A stretch of DNA of 64,000 nucleotides from Toxoplasma gondii ME49 (lineage: Eukaryota; Apicomplexa; Conoidasida; Eucoccidiorida; Sarcocystidae): positions 1,757,535 through 1,821,534 of the forward strand of contig NC_031475.1 in assembly GCF_000006565.2 (NCBI RefSeq), written 5' to 3'. Made by a program: the position numbers and the translations under genes. The notes under the pieces were generated by a model. The model did no database searches. It saw only the letters and a program-made list of their open reading frames with translations, and was not told where the DNA came from. Position 1 is the stretch's first letter. The number at the start of each line of letters is the position of its first letter. Below are positions 47,601-62,200 of the stretch, piece by piece.

Positions 47601-49430
47601 GTAAAATGGATACCATGTTCAGATGTGCACATTTCGCATCGAGTCACATGCACTCATCAGTACACACCCATCAACTTGTTCGCTGTTGAAAATGGGCGGG
47701 CAGAGACAAAGACCGGATCCCACAAACTGGGCTCAACCACCTGAGGAGGAAGGTTGAATGAAGCACGTGATGGTTAGCGTTCCTAGACAACATGGTCAGC
47801 CATCGATGCGCCATGATGTTTTTTTTCGTTTAGGACCGACGCATGTAATGTATGAACTTTCCTTTTTACATCCAAAGTGACAAAAAGTGCGGATTCTACC
47901 ACGTTCATCACAGGAAGTCTTTTTCTGAAGCGGAATACCTAGTTAATGTGGACGATCATGAGGAGAGATAAAATTGCACAACTCTGACAGTCTTCAGCAT
48001 GAACTTCTGCCCTATCGACTGCAACAGCACCAGTGACAGCGGCGATATTCTGATAGGCCGTCACCGCGGTTGAAGGAAGGCCGCACAGAAGGACGATGTA
48101 CTGCATAGAGGAGTTTTAGAGTTTTACGTACAGCGTTTCAGCAGCGTTTGCTTCAGCGACAAATAAAAATCATTCATTGTTAACTGTTCCAGACCGACAC
48201 ACGTCAACATCACAGCGTTCTCATACTGTTGTTTCCCCTGAGAAAATGCTGAGCAAGGTGGTAACGTAGACATCCACGAATAGCAATGCATGGAAGAGGG
48301 ATTCTACCTGTTTCCTGACACCATCGTTTTTGTCCTTTGTTTCCGTCAAATCAGCACCAGCTTTCAGTAAATCCCTTCAAGTTGTTGAGGAATTCTACGA
48401 TGCACGGGAAGAGCAGCAACGCCATTTGTGTGTGCCTGGTTAAGGGCACCTTTGATATTTTGTCGGCAAAGAGCCAACGAGAGGGCCAGGCCACAAAGTG
48501 CCTTTTTCTTGTATCACATGGTTCGCTGGAGAAGACACCAGCAGCATAGAGTATCACGAGCGCTTAGCTACAGATGAGTTTTGATGCAAGTGTACGTGCG
48601 GTACAATATAGCGGCGGTCCAAGTCCTCCCGGGACCTCTATACAAGCCAAGTCTGATCGCACTCTTATACGTGCGCGGGTATTTGTACAGTGAAAAAAAA
48701 GTCGAATCGCAATGGTTGCCAGCAGTGTCGATAAAAAGAAACACCGGAACTGTGTGTGCGTGCAAATGCGACGCGGCAAGGCTGTAGCAGCAGCGACACA
48801 CAAAACCAACACAACGGTTGTGTTCTAACACGAAAGAGCAGGCTTTTCCGCAGAAGCAACATATACAGGAACTGCGGCCAGCAGGGCAAAAACGTTTGCG
48901 AGGTGGCTACAAACCCAACATTACGTTCAAGTTAAAAATGGCACCACAAGCACAACGGACCAGTAGGTCCGATTGTAGCCCGGGACCGAAGGAATGCTTT
49001 TAGCGTCGAAAAAAATGCTAAGCGAAGAAACACCACACCTAAATACCAAACGAAGAATCGTTTTGGGAAGAGTAACGCCGTCGCAAACGCCTGCACCCCT
49101 CGCCATTAAAAGCCGCTTACGGAAGTCTAATTGTGCTTTTTACCAGTCGAAAGATAATCTTTAATGGTGGTAACTGTTGTGTGCTGCATCGTCCTGCCGT
49201 TGCGTCGGAGTGAAATCCAACCCGGCTGCCTGCAAGAGACAGTGTTGGATTTTCGCTACACAAAAAAGGTGGCTTCTAGTGAAGCCTAAATCGTCTTTGG
49301 CGCGAAACAGGCAACGCACCTAAGAGTGAGGTTTATCCCCTTCAGATAGCTCGGCAGTTGGGACATTTTTCACTGGCTCTACATCAGAACACATTCTTCC
49401 TTGAACATTTCCGCGTACGGGTCCTCTCAT
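44673..49430. other. 4.8-kb region between JMJD6 and H2A
   Basis: The left end should hold the JMJD6 promoter and 5' UTR, and the right end the H2A 3' UTR. Between about 45.8 and 49.3 kb the DNA is less GC-rich than the genes. Short open frames occur on both strands, for example 46404-46706 and 47107-47415 minus, but none has splice support, a recognisable motif or a convincing start. I see no gene that can be defended. Confidence 0.45.
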
Positions 49431-49817
49431 TTACTGAGACTTCTTGCCCTTGCTCTTCTTGGGGAGGAGCACAGAGTGGACGTTAGGCATGACACCACCG
49501 CTTGCGATGGTCACTCCGCCGAGGAACTTGGAGAGTTCCTCGTCGTTGCGGACGGCCAGCTGGATGTGACGAGGGATGATTCTCGTCTTCTTGTGGTCAC
49601 GAGCGGCGTTGCCCGCCAACTCGAGGATCTCAGCGCACAGGTACTCGAGAACGGCAGCCATGTAAACAGGGGCGCCAGCACCAACACGCTTGGCGTATCT
49701 GCCCTTCTTCAAGTAGCGACCGATTCTTCCCACAGGGAACTGAAGACCGGCCTTGGCAGACTTGCTGCTGCTCTTGCCGGACTTCTTCGCGCGACCGCCC
49801 TTGCCTTTGGCCGACAT
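49431..49817 (-). CDS. H2A: histone H2A
   Basis: Single-exon gene of 128 residues starting MSAKGKGG. The core histone fold is intact: [56 protein letters not shown] and the docking segment [12 protein letters not shown]. The N-tail is Lys/Ser-rich. The C-terminus ends [13 protein letters not shown], so it carries a bare SQ without the acidic and aromatic residues of an H2AX SQ(E/D)-phi motif. It lacks the sequence hallmarks of H2A.Z, so it is the canonical type. It is divergently paired with H3, 591 bases away, which suggests coordinated, probably S-phase, expression. Confidence 0.97.
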   Translation of the reverse strand: MSAKGKGGRAKKSGKSSSKSAKAGLQFPVGRIGRYLKKGRYAKRVGAGAPVYMAAVLEYLCAEILELAGNAARDHKKTRIIPRHIQLAVRNDEELSKFLGGVTIASGGVMPNVHSVLLPKKSKGKKSQ

Positions 49818-50819
<1,002 letters not shown>

Positions 50820-53800
50820 ATTGATCGCGCTTAAGGATATCTGGAACCTTGGGGGCGCGTAGATGGATCGTTTGAAGAAGTTATCCGGCAAATCTTAATG
50901 AAACCGCAGCAATTTCTTGCACAGCTCTTTTAGGCTTCACTAGAAGCCACCAACGTTTACTTCGGACGTCATTCCTTCGCCTCTTTCCGACAAATGCTGT
51001 TGCCGTGTCTCATCCGTTATTTCACCCATACCAGCTCGTCGTCCAAGGGAACGGTAAAGCTCAGTCACCGTGCCTTCATAGTTCAGGACGATCTACCCGA
51101 TCCTGCAAAGCTAGATCACATCTGCAGTCGAAGAAACCTAGCGTTGGAACCTGTGTGCGGTCGTTTGTGAGATGAAACGTCTGTATGAGACAGTGGCTTT
51201 CGACGCCGATGGTAGGGGATTTCTAGCCAGAACAGGGTGCTAGTTCTATCGTGTGGTTGCGTTGATCGAGCAATTATTCCGTAGCCAAGTAGTGGTTACA
51301 GGTGTACTGTTGGACCGGTAGGCGCCCGAGTATGTGTACATTGAGGGGAAGGTGATGGTGACACAAATAATCAGTCTTTGCGTAGGCCGCACCGGTGATC
51401 AAACCGCTTAGCAGTTTGACGAACCTTGTATTAAACCGAAGTAGTGGTACAGATATCGGCAGATGTGTAAGGCAGCTTAAGGCCGAAACCACACACAAAC
51501 AGCCCGCGCGACGTGAATACAGGAGGATGCTTTGTTGAACGCAGGTCAAAGATGGCCAATTAGCAGCGATTATGGAAGGGGAGTGGCGTCCGAAAAATGA
51601 CTTGCAGTTTGAAATTGCTGTTGCCCCAACTACTGGCCACTTTCGTTCTTCCCTAGTTCCCCTTTTTTCCATACAAGCGTCCGCTGAAGACACCGGTAAA
51701 TGCTCATGACAAAAAGAAAACGTCTGCTGAAACTAACAACGCGGTGTGTGTGTTCGATCCATCTGGGCACTCACTACCCGGTGACTAACAGCGCGAATAA
51801 CAGCGTTGTAGTTTTTCCCGTAGATTTATTTGTTCTCCCTCCTAGAGAATTACAAACCTCAGGTAAGTGGACGATGCTCTCCTTCTATCGTGTCGAAGAG
51901 TGCAGATGTCGGCAAAACTGTCTGTGCCACTTCCACCGCGTAACAAGATTACTCCGGGAGACTCTCTTCGACTAACGATTGTTTTAATGAAGAGCTGCTC
52001 CTCTTACGGTGGAGGAAACGTCTGGGAAACCACGAGTACCGATTCTGCCGTCGTCGTTACAGGAACGAAAGAAAAAACAACAAAACTGGATCTTAGTTGG
52101 TCAGTAGCAGCGTGCGTGAAGCGGGGTGGTTCAACTGGTGCCTACATTGTAGCCAGTCAGAAAGACGACAGCCGTGTGAAGCTGGTCGCATACGGGGTAG
52201 AGCTGTGTCAATTGTCGCCTTTTAGCGGTCAGTCCGTATCCGTTAGGATATGCTACGTGAACATGCTGGCACCAGTTCTTCTCATGGTTCGTGACTGATG
52301 TCGTGTTTCACACTTGCACACAGCTAAGCGGAACGGCGTTAGGCTGCCGCTCACCTGTGTTGCCACTATCGTGATGGCTTTTTGTCGTCTATGTAAATGT
52401 ATCAATGCTTGTCATGTTCCTTGTATCCAATTAGCTTACTGCGTACTTAGGGTCAGATCAAAAGACATAACTGATAATCCAATAAGACGACAGGTCGGGT
52501 TAGTTGCTGGGGAGACGAATGAGTTGTAAGAGGAGCGTTTCCATTCATATATGTATAAATATATACAGTACATAGATTTACATAATTACACCAAAAGGCT
52601 CATTGATGGCTTTGTAGTTCATGCTGTATTAGGGGTCAAACGGCTGAACCAGGTGCGGAAGCGACACAGGCGAGTCGGAAAGAAACAAGTGGATCTCACA
52701 TTCTTGTGCAATACTTTTGCTTGTGCTGTTATTATTGTATGTTGTTTTTTGCGATTATCACACTGACTTTCCTTGTAACAACGTCAACGTCTTTTCTTGG
52801 TTTTACAACGATCTCGTCATTTGCTGGGGCAGCGTGGGGTAGGGATAGTTTCACTCACCAGGGGACAAGCTGCCGCGCAAGATGTTCGGTCTTTCTACCA
52901 TGTCAACTGCAGGCGGATTTCTCCTCTTTATTAAGAATATGCTCGGATGTATTCTAATTTATTCATCAAGGGATGTGCATCAAATTCCACACAACTTTCT
53001 GCTGTACAGCAGTGTCTTTCATGACACAATATCCATTGATGGTGTCCACAGGGTGCGCCGCATGGATTAGCTCACACCATATCCAGCTATACGCCTGAAT
53101 TCATCCACGTCTCCTCATATATGATGCACAAGAATAAGCTTTCTTCTGCGCTTTCCTTGACACCTGCGCCCTGCCCCCCTAACTGATCTATCCACGTGAC
53201 CCAAAACATCTCCGTACCACGTACTTGGCGCATTATAACACACTTTTCTGTTTGTTCTCCCTTCGTTGACCTGCGTGAATTGACCTGTCATTACTAGCTA
53301 TTAAATCGAAACACGTTTGTGTTTACCTTTTGCCTCTTATGAACCTAAATACCATCACTAACGATACAACTGTACACCTGATCCGGTTCACGCCACCTTA
53401 CCATTTTTCCCACATCGGCACATACTTTGTTTTATCTGGCTTCTTTCATTACACGAATACACCTCTTGACTAGTTTTCGACATTTCGTTGTTGTCCTTTC
53501 TTTGTGCGGTCTCTTTTTTTTTGCCAGCATAGCTCCTCCTCAGACGCGGCACTGCCGACAGAGTTTATGGACTGCCACCTTCATTGCTTTTCTAAGTCAG
53601 ACGTAATAAGAGAACGGGGTGTTGGAGGATTAAAGTGTAGACGGCAGGTCTATTATAAAATCCGAAGGTAGGAAAATCCTTGCAGGGCGAAGATCGTCCC
53701 TGGTGGATGCTGGTCGGACTCTTGATATGCCGTTTATCAAATCGCAATTCTTTTTTAGAAAACGATGATCGACGTGAAACAGTAATCAGACCTTGAGCAC

Positions 53801-54095
53801 CTTTTCCACTTCTCTTGAAAACGTCAACTTTTGTTAGAGATTTTTTATAGTTACGCTAACAGCAGAAATAAGCAAAAACCACAGGTTTGGGATAAAGTTA
53901 CTTTTAGCACCACAAAATGCGCTAGAAAAAACTCTTGAGCTACGGTGTAGAGAGATCGTGAGAGTGACACCATTTTTATTTAAAACACCATGACTATTGA
54001 AAAGCCGCAAGGCAGTGATCTTGACAACGAGACTGAAGAAGCAGCAGATTTTGACTTCGAGACTTGTCTGTCATCGCGTCTATGCCGACATTCAG
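50820..54095. other. 3.3-kb AT-richer region after H3
   Basis: The left end is the H3 3' UTR. The rest is lower in GC than the genes. A plus-strand frame of 143 codons (51867-52298) is open, but I find no homology signature or splice partner for it. Upstream exons of the plus-strand gene that ends at 54736 may lie here. Confidence 0.4.
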
Positions 54096-54736
54096 TTCCA
54101 TGTCTTTTGGACGAGATGTGCACCATTTGCTCTGCAGCTTAACGCCAATTTTTCGAAATACTTGCAATTAAGGAAGTAAGTATTGTAGATGACTTCGACG
54201 CTAACTGGCGCGGCTGCCTCCAGAGTAACGGAGATTCAAAGCGGTCAAGATTTAATTTGAAGGCGACTGACCGTGCGGAGACATTTTCAGTTTTTCATCA
54301 GCTACTCGTGAACGTTCGGTTTAGCGGATCATGTGAAATATCTTGCGGAAAGTTCACATTAAACCGTATCCAGTGGAAAGATTAAATGTACTACAGCGAC
54401 TGCCTCTTCTACGGCGCTATGTTCTGTCTGTTCTGTGTGTTTTCCGTCGTGGAGGAGCACGGATCACAATCCATCGTGCCGTGAAATGCCTTGTTTTTCT
54501 AAGGATTTTTGTTGTTCTTGCAAATTGAGGAATGCTTGTCAACTACTTCGTGTCTTTTCAGCGTTCACGAATGGTATCCTAGGAAACAGGAGACCGTGCA
54601 GTTCTTCGGAAAACCACTTCCGAACCCCACTGTCGAAGATTGGTACAGAGAGGTGCCTCTATCCCCCGTGCAAAACCGGCATGAACAACATGACGATCAT
54701 TGCTGGACCGGAAACGGTAAAAAGAATCAGCACTAA
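54096..54736 (+). CDS. terminal exons of an unrecognised small protein
   Basis: Two plus-strand exons fit together: about 54096-54175 (TTCAG acceptor, GTAAGT donor) and 54562-54736 (CTTTTCAG acceptor, ending TAA). The join is in phase and yields CAPFALQLNANFSKYLQLRN, then VHEWYPRKQETVQFFGKPLP, then NPTVEDWYREVPLSP and a His/Asp-rich end. The tryptophan- and proline-rich C-terminus looks like a real protein, and the size would suit a small organellar subunit, but I recognise no family. The start codon is not found. The first exon's frame stays open back to 53994, so its 5' limit is uncertain. Confidence 0.4.
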
Positions 54737-56280
54737 TGTGCAGCTAAGGTATGTGGAGTGCTTGGACGGCGGGTAACGTTCGCCTTTGTGCTTTCCTTCT
54801 GAACGCAGAGAGACCCGTTCTCCTGAGGAAGACAAAGCTGATAGCCTTCTACAATTATCTAACAGTTCTAGCCACATGACCTCTCCAAAAAAGCTGGCGA
54901 CGCACCATCGGTGAAAATGCGAAAACACTGCAGACCAGTTACGCGGACACACAGCACACGTTCAGTCGAGCAAAAGAAATATTCGTAACACAGCATGGTG
55001 GGAGCGAGAGGACGACCTACCAAAAAGAGAGGGAAAGACAGACTGCTGAGTTCGTAGGGCCACTCCCGATCTCTTCTGTTGCTTTCTGCACATGATTCTC
55101 ATCGGTGTATCTACACACAAGACTCTCACAAGAACCGAAGAAGACAAGCACCCCTGACTGCACGGATATGACGACAGCGGGAGACGATTTCCTGCTCCAC
55201 ATTCCTCTCTTTTGCAGTGTCTCTCTGTTTCCCATCTCTCTGTCGTCCTCTCCCGCTTCGCCACTCACTCCCGCCTCCTCTCCGACCCCTTTTTTTACCG
55301 CGTTTCTACACTCTTCCTTCTCAAGACGTTACCCAACACTCCCGTACTTCCTGCACCCTTTTCCCCTTCTCTCACACACACCGAAACTCGTCTCCTCGTT
55401 TTTACACTGCCACGTAACCACGGACGTTGGAATGCTCAGAATACGCTCGCATCTACGCATGTGCAGGTGTTCATGCACCCGCCGCATGAGGTCCCTGTCG
55501 ACGCCTCTTTGTTGCCTCCGCGATGTGAAACTCCCGACGGCTCCCCCACCACTTCAACCGTTCCCCCATTTCTACGCTGTCGATAATGCTATATACACAT
55601 GAGTCAACACTGAACGAGAAGTTTGGCTGACTCGAGAGAAACACGTCCGGCAGCCACCGGGTCCTCTGTACAAAAAGGTACTCGATGGTATCTTAAAAAA
55701 CTTCCACCAACTTCTTCCCTTTGGTGCACAAAACGGTGGCTGTTCATGAAATCCCGTCTTCCCGCCTCTATCCCGAAATGTCTTCCTGACAGCCACCCCG
55801 CCGGATGTACGTACACGCGAAACCGGCCGTGTTTTCACTTTCTTCTCTTGGTTTTCGCGAACAACGCTTCAGTTGTTCACGAGATCTTGAGTCTAATATA
55901 CACGACAAGTCGCCCAGAGAAAGTCACTGTTTCCCCCCTCTCTGTTCACTTTTTTCCTTTCTCTCCGACCCCACTCGCAGGTTCGGAATCCACCGCCGCT
56001 TTTCCCTCACCGTTTCTGTTCTTTCGCGACGACGGTTTCCTCTGCTGGCGAAGAGATTTGATAAGAGAAAAAGTACCCCTGCCTCTGGGCTGAAGGAACG
56101 GCTTCTCACTACCTCGTTTTCACTTTTGGACGCCTTTCGAGCTGTGGCTACAGTGCATACATACTCCGAAAAACCACTTTCCTTCCTGAACATCTCAGGG
56201 CCTCAAGTCTTTCTCACCTCGTCCTCCCTTTTCTGCCCCTCGCGCCGTCTCCCCACTTCATTCTCCCTCTTCCAGAAAGT
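54737..56280. other. convergent intergenic region
   Basis: It lies between the stop at 54736 (plus) and the stop of the LRR/ankyrin gene at 56281 (minus), so it should hold two 3' UTRs. The region 55200-55400 is pyrimidine-rich on the plus strand. I see no gene. Confidence 0.5.
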
Positions 56281-59200
56281 CTATTTGGCTTTCGCCGCGC
56301 GGAAGAGAGCGATCGGCAGCCGAGCGACGTTCAACACGCTCTTCGGCTCGAGTTTCAGTTTCTTGCCACCTGCGCCGCTGCTTTTGCATCGCGCAGTCGC
56401 CCCTGGCTGTCCACCTTCTTCGTCTACGTCCATGTCCTGGCCGTCTTTGCGGTGCCGACCGCCGCCGCGACGTTTCCCCGAACTCTCCTGGGCTCCAGGG
56501 CCTGAGCTGCTCCGCTGCATGTGCGCCTCTCCCGGCGGTGTACGTACACCCGAGTTGAGGATCGCCGCAGACACCGTCGACCCCATCGTGCTCACGCTCG
56601 ATCCCACGATTGACAGCGTTCTTCGACTACTCCGAGTCGAGGTTGTGTCGCGACGAGAAGAACGAACCGCATGCGTTGCATCTGGGCCGCTGTCGCCTCC
56701 GCTGGCAGAAGAATCCTCGGCTGGATGCGCGTCGACCGCCAAACCCGCCGCTGCACGCGGACGCTTCCCTTCTCGCGCGTTCTTGTACAATCGGAGAAAC
56801 TTCCGCAACACGCGCTTGTCTGCGCCTTGTGTCATCAACCTGAAGCAAACAAGAAATCATAACAAACGCCACACACACCGTCTCTCACGGTTCCTTCTTC
56901 CTGAGGTGCGGCAGCTGTACGCAGCGCATGCACGCCTCACGCTTGCAGACGATTTGCGCGGAGTGTCCGTCACCTGAAAAGCTCCACTCACTCACTTGAC
57001 AAGAACTCTGAAAGGCGACCACGCGAGCTTCACGGAAACAGCTCTTACCGTTCGTTAACAATTCCATAGGCACTGTTGCCTGCTTGGTCGCTGACTGTTA
57101 CGTCTGCGCCTCGATCCATAAGCCTGCCGGCAACAAGATACTGGCCGAAGAACATTGCATACAGCAGCGCCGTGCTCCCTTGATGATCCTACAAAAGACA
57201 CACACACACAAACCAGTCGAAAAGTTCATCGTCCCATTCCACCGCTTGCCTGTTGGCTTGTGCAAGATACATGAGAGTCTTTACAGAAAGCCGAGGTTCA
57301 CTCATCCACATGCGATTCAGTTCAGGTGGACATACACGGCGCTGCACTTCCTTGTATGTCTCCGTCTTACCCTCTTTTCGAGATCCAGGTTCTTCCCCAG
57401 TTCGAGAATCTGCAGAGCCATTTTTTCGTTGCGCATGCGAATGCACATCATCAGAGGCACTTCGCCGTTCGCCTTGTCTCCGATGTTCACGTCGCAGCCT
57501 CGATTCAGCAGGAGTTTCACCACTTCTGTTCGGTTTTCCGTGCATGCCAAATGCAGTGCCGTCAGGCCTGGAAAAAACAAACCGGTTCAACACGGACAGA
57601 GCTTCTCCGTCAAAAAATAATCTCTCCACACCCTCTACATGCGCAGCGACCTCCCAGCGTCTCCATTGTACATACACCTTACCGGAACACATCGTGGCCC
57701 GGATACACACACACATAATTGTATGTGATCGACCTCATATATTTGTGCAGCGCGCCATGACGCATTCAGGATGATGCAGTTCTAGGAAAAGTCCACAATT
57801 ATCTTCCACCTTCCTCCTCGTTTTTCGTGCATCCACCATCCAACACACACTCAAAACTTATAAAAAACGATCCGCGTCTCACCTGCGTTGTTCGTTCCGT
57901 TTATGTCTGCGCCGGCATCGAGAAGCAGCTGGACACAGACGACGAAGTCTTCTTCAGCTGCAGCCAGCAGAGCCGTTTGTCCATCCTCCTTTTTCGCATC
58001 CACGGCGCTACCTGCTGCCAAGAGTGCAGAAATGATATCTGCTTTTCCCTGTTTCGCTGCCTGAAATCCAAGAAGACACAGGGTAGTACACACACCGAGT
58101 GCATGCGCAGCTTCCGGCGAAAACAACCGCAAAAACGCCTCCCCCACCTTAATACACTTCCCTTCCATTTCTTGACAAGGAGCTGTCTGTGCGTGGTGTC
58201 TCTCCTCGAGAGTTCTACTAACCTGGATGAGAGGTCGACTCCAAAGCTGGTGGTTTCTTGACAACAAATCAGGGAATTTGCGAACGAGCAGTTCGACAGA
58301 GACGAGGTCGTTTTTCGCGATTGCGCACGAAAGAACTTCCGTCAACACCCAGCGGCGACTCTTTGGAATTCCTGCCCCGGCGTCAAGGAAGTGTGGCAGC
58401 CAGGCGCTATTCAGCTGATACGCCAACTGAAAAAAAAACTCGCAAACTCTCAAAACGAACATCTCCCCACCTTCCCCTCTTACATGCAACACAACACATA
58501 CAAAGCCATCTCTCTGTACACGAGCCGTTCTCTTTGTGGACAGTTGCATACGTCTCTATTATATACTTCCTTCCACACATATATATATATATATAAATTG
58601 ATATATATAAATATATACATATATATATACACATAAAAATAAAACATATATATATATATCACGAGCGGTTCTGTTTGTGAAGATTGCATGGGTCTCTGTG
58701 CACCTCTCGCTGTTTCCCCTTTGACCGAGCAGCTTTCCCCGCTTTGCCGAGACTGAACTGCCCGCGCCTTACCAGAGTTGGGGTGTACGAGTTGTGTCCC
58801 TTCCAGTTTGGGTCTGCGCGGGCCTCGAGACAGAGTTGGATGATTTCCGGTGCGTTGACTTCGCACGCCACGAAGAGCGCGCTCTTGTAGGACTTCACAG
58901 CCGGACATTTGACGTCCAGCGCAGCGCCGCGCTTGAGCAGCAGTTGAACGATTTCGACGTCCTTCTTCTTCACGGCAGTGTGCAGGGGAAACAACTCGCT
59001 CCGAACGTCTGGCGCCTCTGGAGACGCCCCGTAGTCCACCAACAGCGTCTCCACCATGTCCCGCCGACCCACTTCGCATGCGCGGTACAACGGCGACTTG
59101 CCCAAGTAGTCGCAGACCTCGATCTTCGCGCCTCGCTTCAACAGCTGCAGTTGCAAACGAAACCACATACACACATACATACACACAACTCACATACACA

Positions 59201-62200
59201 CTATATATATACATACATATATGTATGTATGTATGTATGGACGTGTGTATGTAACAGGTTTTCAGGTGGAGAAGAGCTCATGCTTTGAGGTGATTGGGGG
59301 TGATAAAACAAACCGGCGTCCCGCGACCGACTGGAGCCGCCGACGTCGACGGAGATCGCCTATGCGTCTTTACGTGTATGGGTTTCGTTTTGTCTACGAG
59401 GTCGCTTCGAAAACTCGTTCAGCTCTGAGAAGCGGAGCTCGGAGGCTTACCACGCCGAGAGTCTCTGTGTCTCCGCGCTGAATGGCAATCGAGATGGGGA
59501 GAGTGAGAACGTTGACGCCGCCCTCCTCGCTTGTCTCCACCGTCACCGGGGCGTTGACCAGAAGTTCGCTTCCGCGAAACTGTTGCAGAAGGATGAGTCG
59601 ACTGCTTTTGAAAGGAGCCGACGCCGCAAGCTCACTCAGCTGAAGAGAGAAAAAAGACATTTCACTGCTTCCACGCACGAATGGAGGTCTCTCCCCTGAC
59701 ACCACCTTGTCGGGCTTCTGTGCAGTGGAAAAACACTGCTTCTTCCGAGACTCGATTCGTGTCTGAAAACACAGCCTTTTGAACCAAGGAAATCTTGCAC
59801 CTGGGAAGCCTGTGTGACCTCTCCCTCGAAGAATCGGACTCGTGTACGCGTACAAACGCGTTTTTTCTTTCTCCTCTCCTCTGCAGCACTGCAACATATG
59901 CGCTGGCATCGCTTTCACTTCTTTCTCCTTTCCGTCAGTGCACACTGCTCGAGCTCCCGGATGTATTATAGTCGACGGTCTCTCGCGGGCGTTTTTTTCC
60001 ACATCGCCTTGTGTAAGTCAAACTGAAACACCCCCCAAGTCCGTGAAAACCAGGCACGACCGCCCGCCAGCCTTTCGAGAAGCTCACCTCTTTCTGCAGG
60101 CGCTTGGTGACAAGAGAAACGGTTTCCCAGTCTCCGGTTTTCACTGCTTGGCAGAACGCGCAGTAGTGAGCTTCCATACCGACTTTGAGAAGCAAGGACT
60201 TTGAGGCGACAGATCCGATGATTTCCAGAGAAGGAGTGACGAAGAAACCTGAGCCTCTGGGCTTCTCGTCTCGCGCCCGTGCTTCTTCCTCGTTCGTCCA
60301 CGCCTCCACGGGCTCTGACTGGTCCCGCATGTCTGCCTCGAGCGGCGAGGCCGGCGCCGTATTGTTCGTTGTCTCCGCAGCGTGGAGAGAAGAGAGCCTG
60401 GAAACACTCGCGTCGTTCGCTTCCACACCCCCTCCGTCGACGACCATGTCGGCATCTCCGCCCTCGCGCTGCTCCGAGAAGCCTTGCTCAGCGGCGACGG
60501 CATGCTCTGCAAGTCGCAGTCCGCCGTCCGCCTCAACGCCCGGCGCGCCGAGCTCAGGCGTCCGCGCACCCGGGCCGGCTTCCAGTTCCTCGCGGCGGCG
60601 GCGCTCTTCCTCGTCGCGGTGCAGCGCGGTAAGGCGTGCAGCGTTCATGAACAGTTGGTCTGCAATCGCGGTTGCGGCCTCCAGCCAGATGTTTGTGAAG
60701 CTCGCATCGAAGTAGATCAACTTGGGCCACCGCTCTGCACTCAGATGCTTCATCACACTCACAAACGTCAACTCAGTGCTGCGCGCGCAGCGCACAGAGA
60801 CATGTTCGAGATGCGGGAGGTACGTGGTGAGCATGGCGGAGAGACCCTTGTCGGTGATTTCTGAACAGAAGTCCAGACAAAGCGCCTTGAGGTTCCCCAG
60901 AATCTGATTCTCCTCCTTCTCGCCGTGAACCGCGTCCATGAGCCGCGCCACACTCGCGTCCTTTATCAGCGTGCAGTGGCTGAAGTCCAGGGTGAGTCCG
61001 CGCTCGCGGATCGCGGGGTGGATCGACCGCGTCGCCAGTGGGAGAATCGTCTCCATCACGACCTTTGGGTCGAAACCGCGGAAGTTATGGAAACGCAAAA
61101 CACCGTCGTGAGGCTTGTATTTGTGTCTGTAGAAGACGCGCGCACACTGCTTGAGCAGCAAAATGCTCTCGACGTCGAGAAACCCCTCCAACAACTTCAG
61201 CCGGTCCTTCCACACGTCGTTCGGTGTACAGACACCCGCCTTCTTTCGCGCGCCGCCACTCTTCTCCTTCAGCGCCGCCCCTGCCGGAGACAGCGCGAGG
61301 CTCTTCTGGAGCCCGTTCTGTGCCTGCTGGGACCCTAGAACGACACCTGCAGCAGAGCCAGCGAAAATAGAGTTCACCGCAGCGACCGCCGAGGAACGCC
61401 CGCCGCTCCTCAAATCCACGGCACCAACCGCCACGGCGATGTCCACAGCCTCTGCGGCTCTCGCGGCGACTTCGGCGTCGACGGCCTCTGCGTCCAGCAG
61501 AGTGTTCGACGCAGAAGTCTTGACTTCTTGTGTCCGCACATCTTCGCGCCTCCTCTCGCTGTCGCCTGCCGTACTCTCCGCCGAGACGGCGTCCCCTGGA
61601 AGCGACGCACTGACCCCCCCGGCATCCTCCGAAGGGCGCTCCTTCCCATCCCCACTCGTCTCCACTGGCGCTGCGCCACAGGCTGGGGTGTCTGGACACC
61701 CGAGAGACGCGCTGCACACCTCTGGACATCCGACTGCCTCGCCGAACGCGCTCGCCGCACTCATTGCGGTGCTCGCGGTGCAGGGCTGAGCCGCCTCTGC
61801 TTCGCGGCGCTGCTCCTGAGGTCGCTCTGCAGCAGGTGGCTGAAAAATTTCTTGGATGCCTGGAACGAACGCAGAGGACTCCGGCAAAGAGCCTCCTGGA
61901 GATCCACTGAGTTGCTGCGGCGTTTCGGTTTTCTTCTCGGCCGTATCAGTTGTCTCTTCAGTCCTCGGCTGCGTGGAGAGGAAGACAGACGAGCGCGCGG
62001 TCTCTGCCACGACATCCGCGGTGCCGAGCGACTCACTGGCTACGTGCTCCACTTCTCGCATTCCTTCTTCCAAGTTCCCGAAAGCCACAGGCGACTCACC
62101 GACTTCGTCAGCTTCCTCCATTGCTCCTTCTTCTTCGCATGCACCTGCGTTCGCGACCCCGGAACTCTGCACTGGGTCGACGCATGCGCTGGGCGAAGTG

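Noticed and set aside
51867..52298. 143-codon plus-strand open frame after H3
   Set aside because: Composition is moderately protein-like, but there is no recognisable motif, splice partner or neighbour context. Transcript evidence would be needed to revive it.
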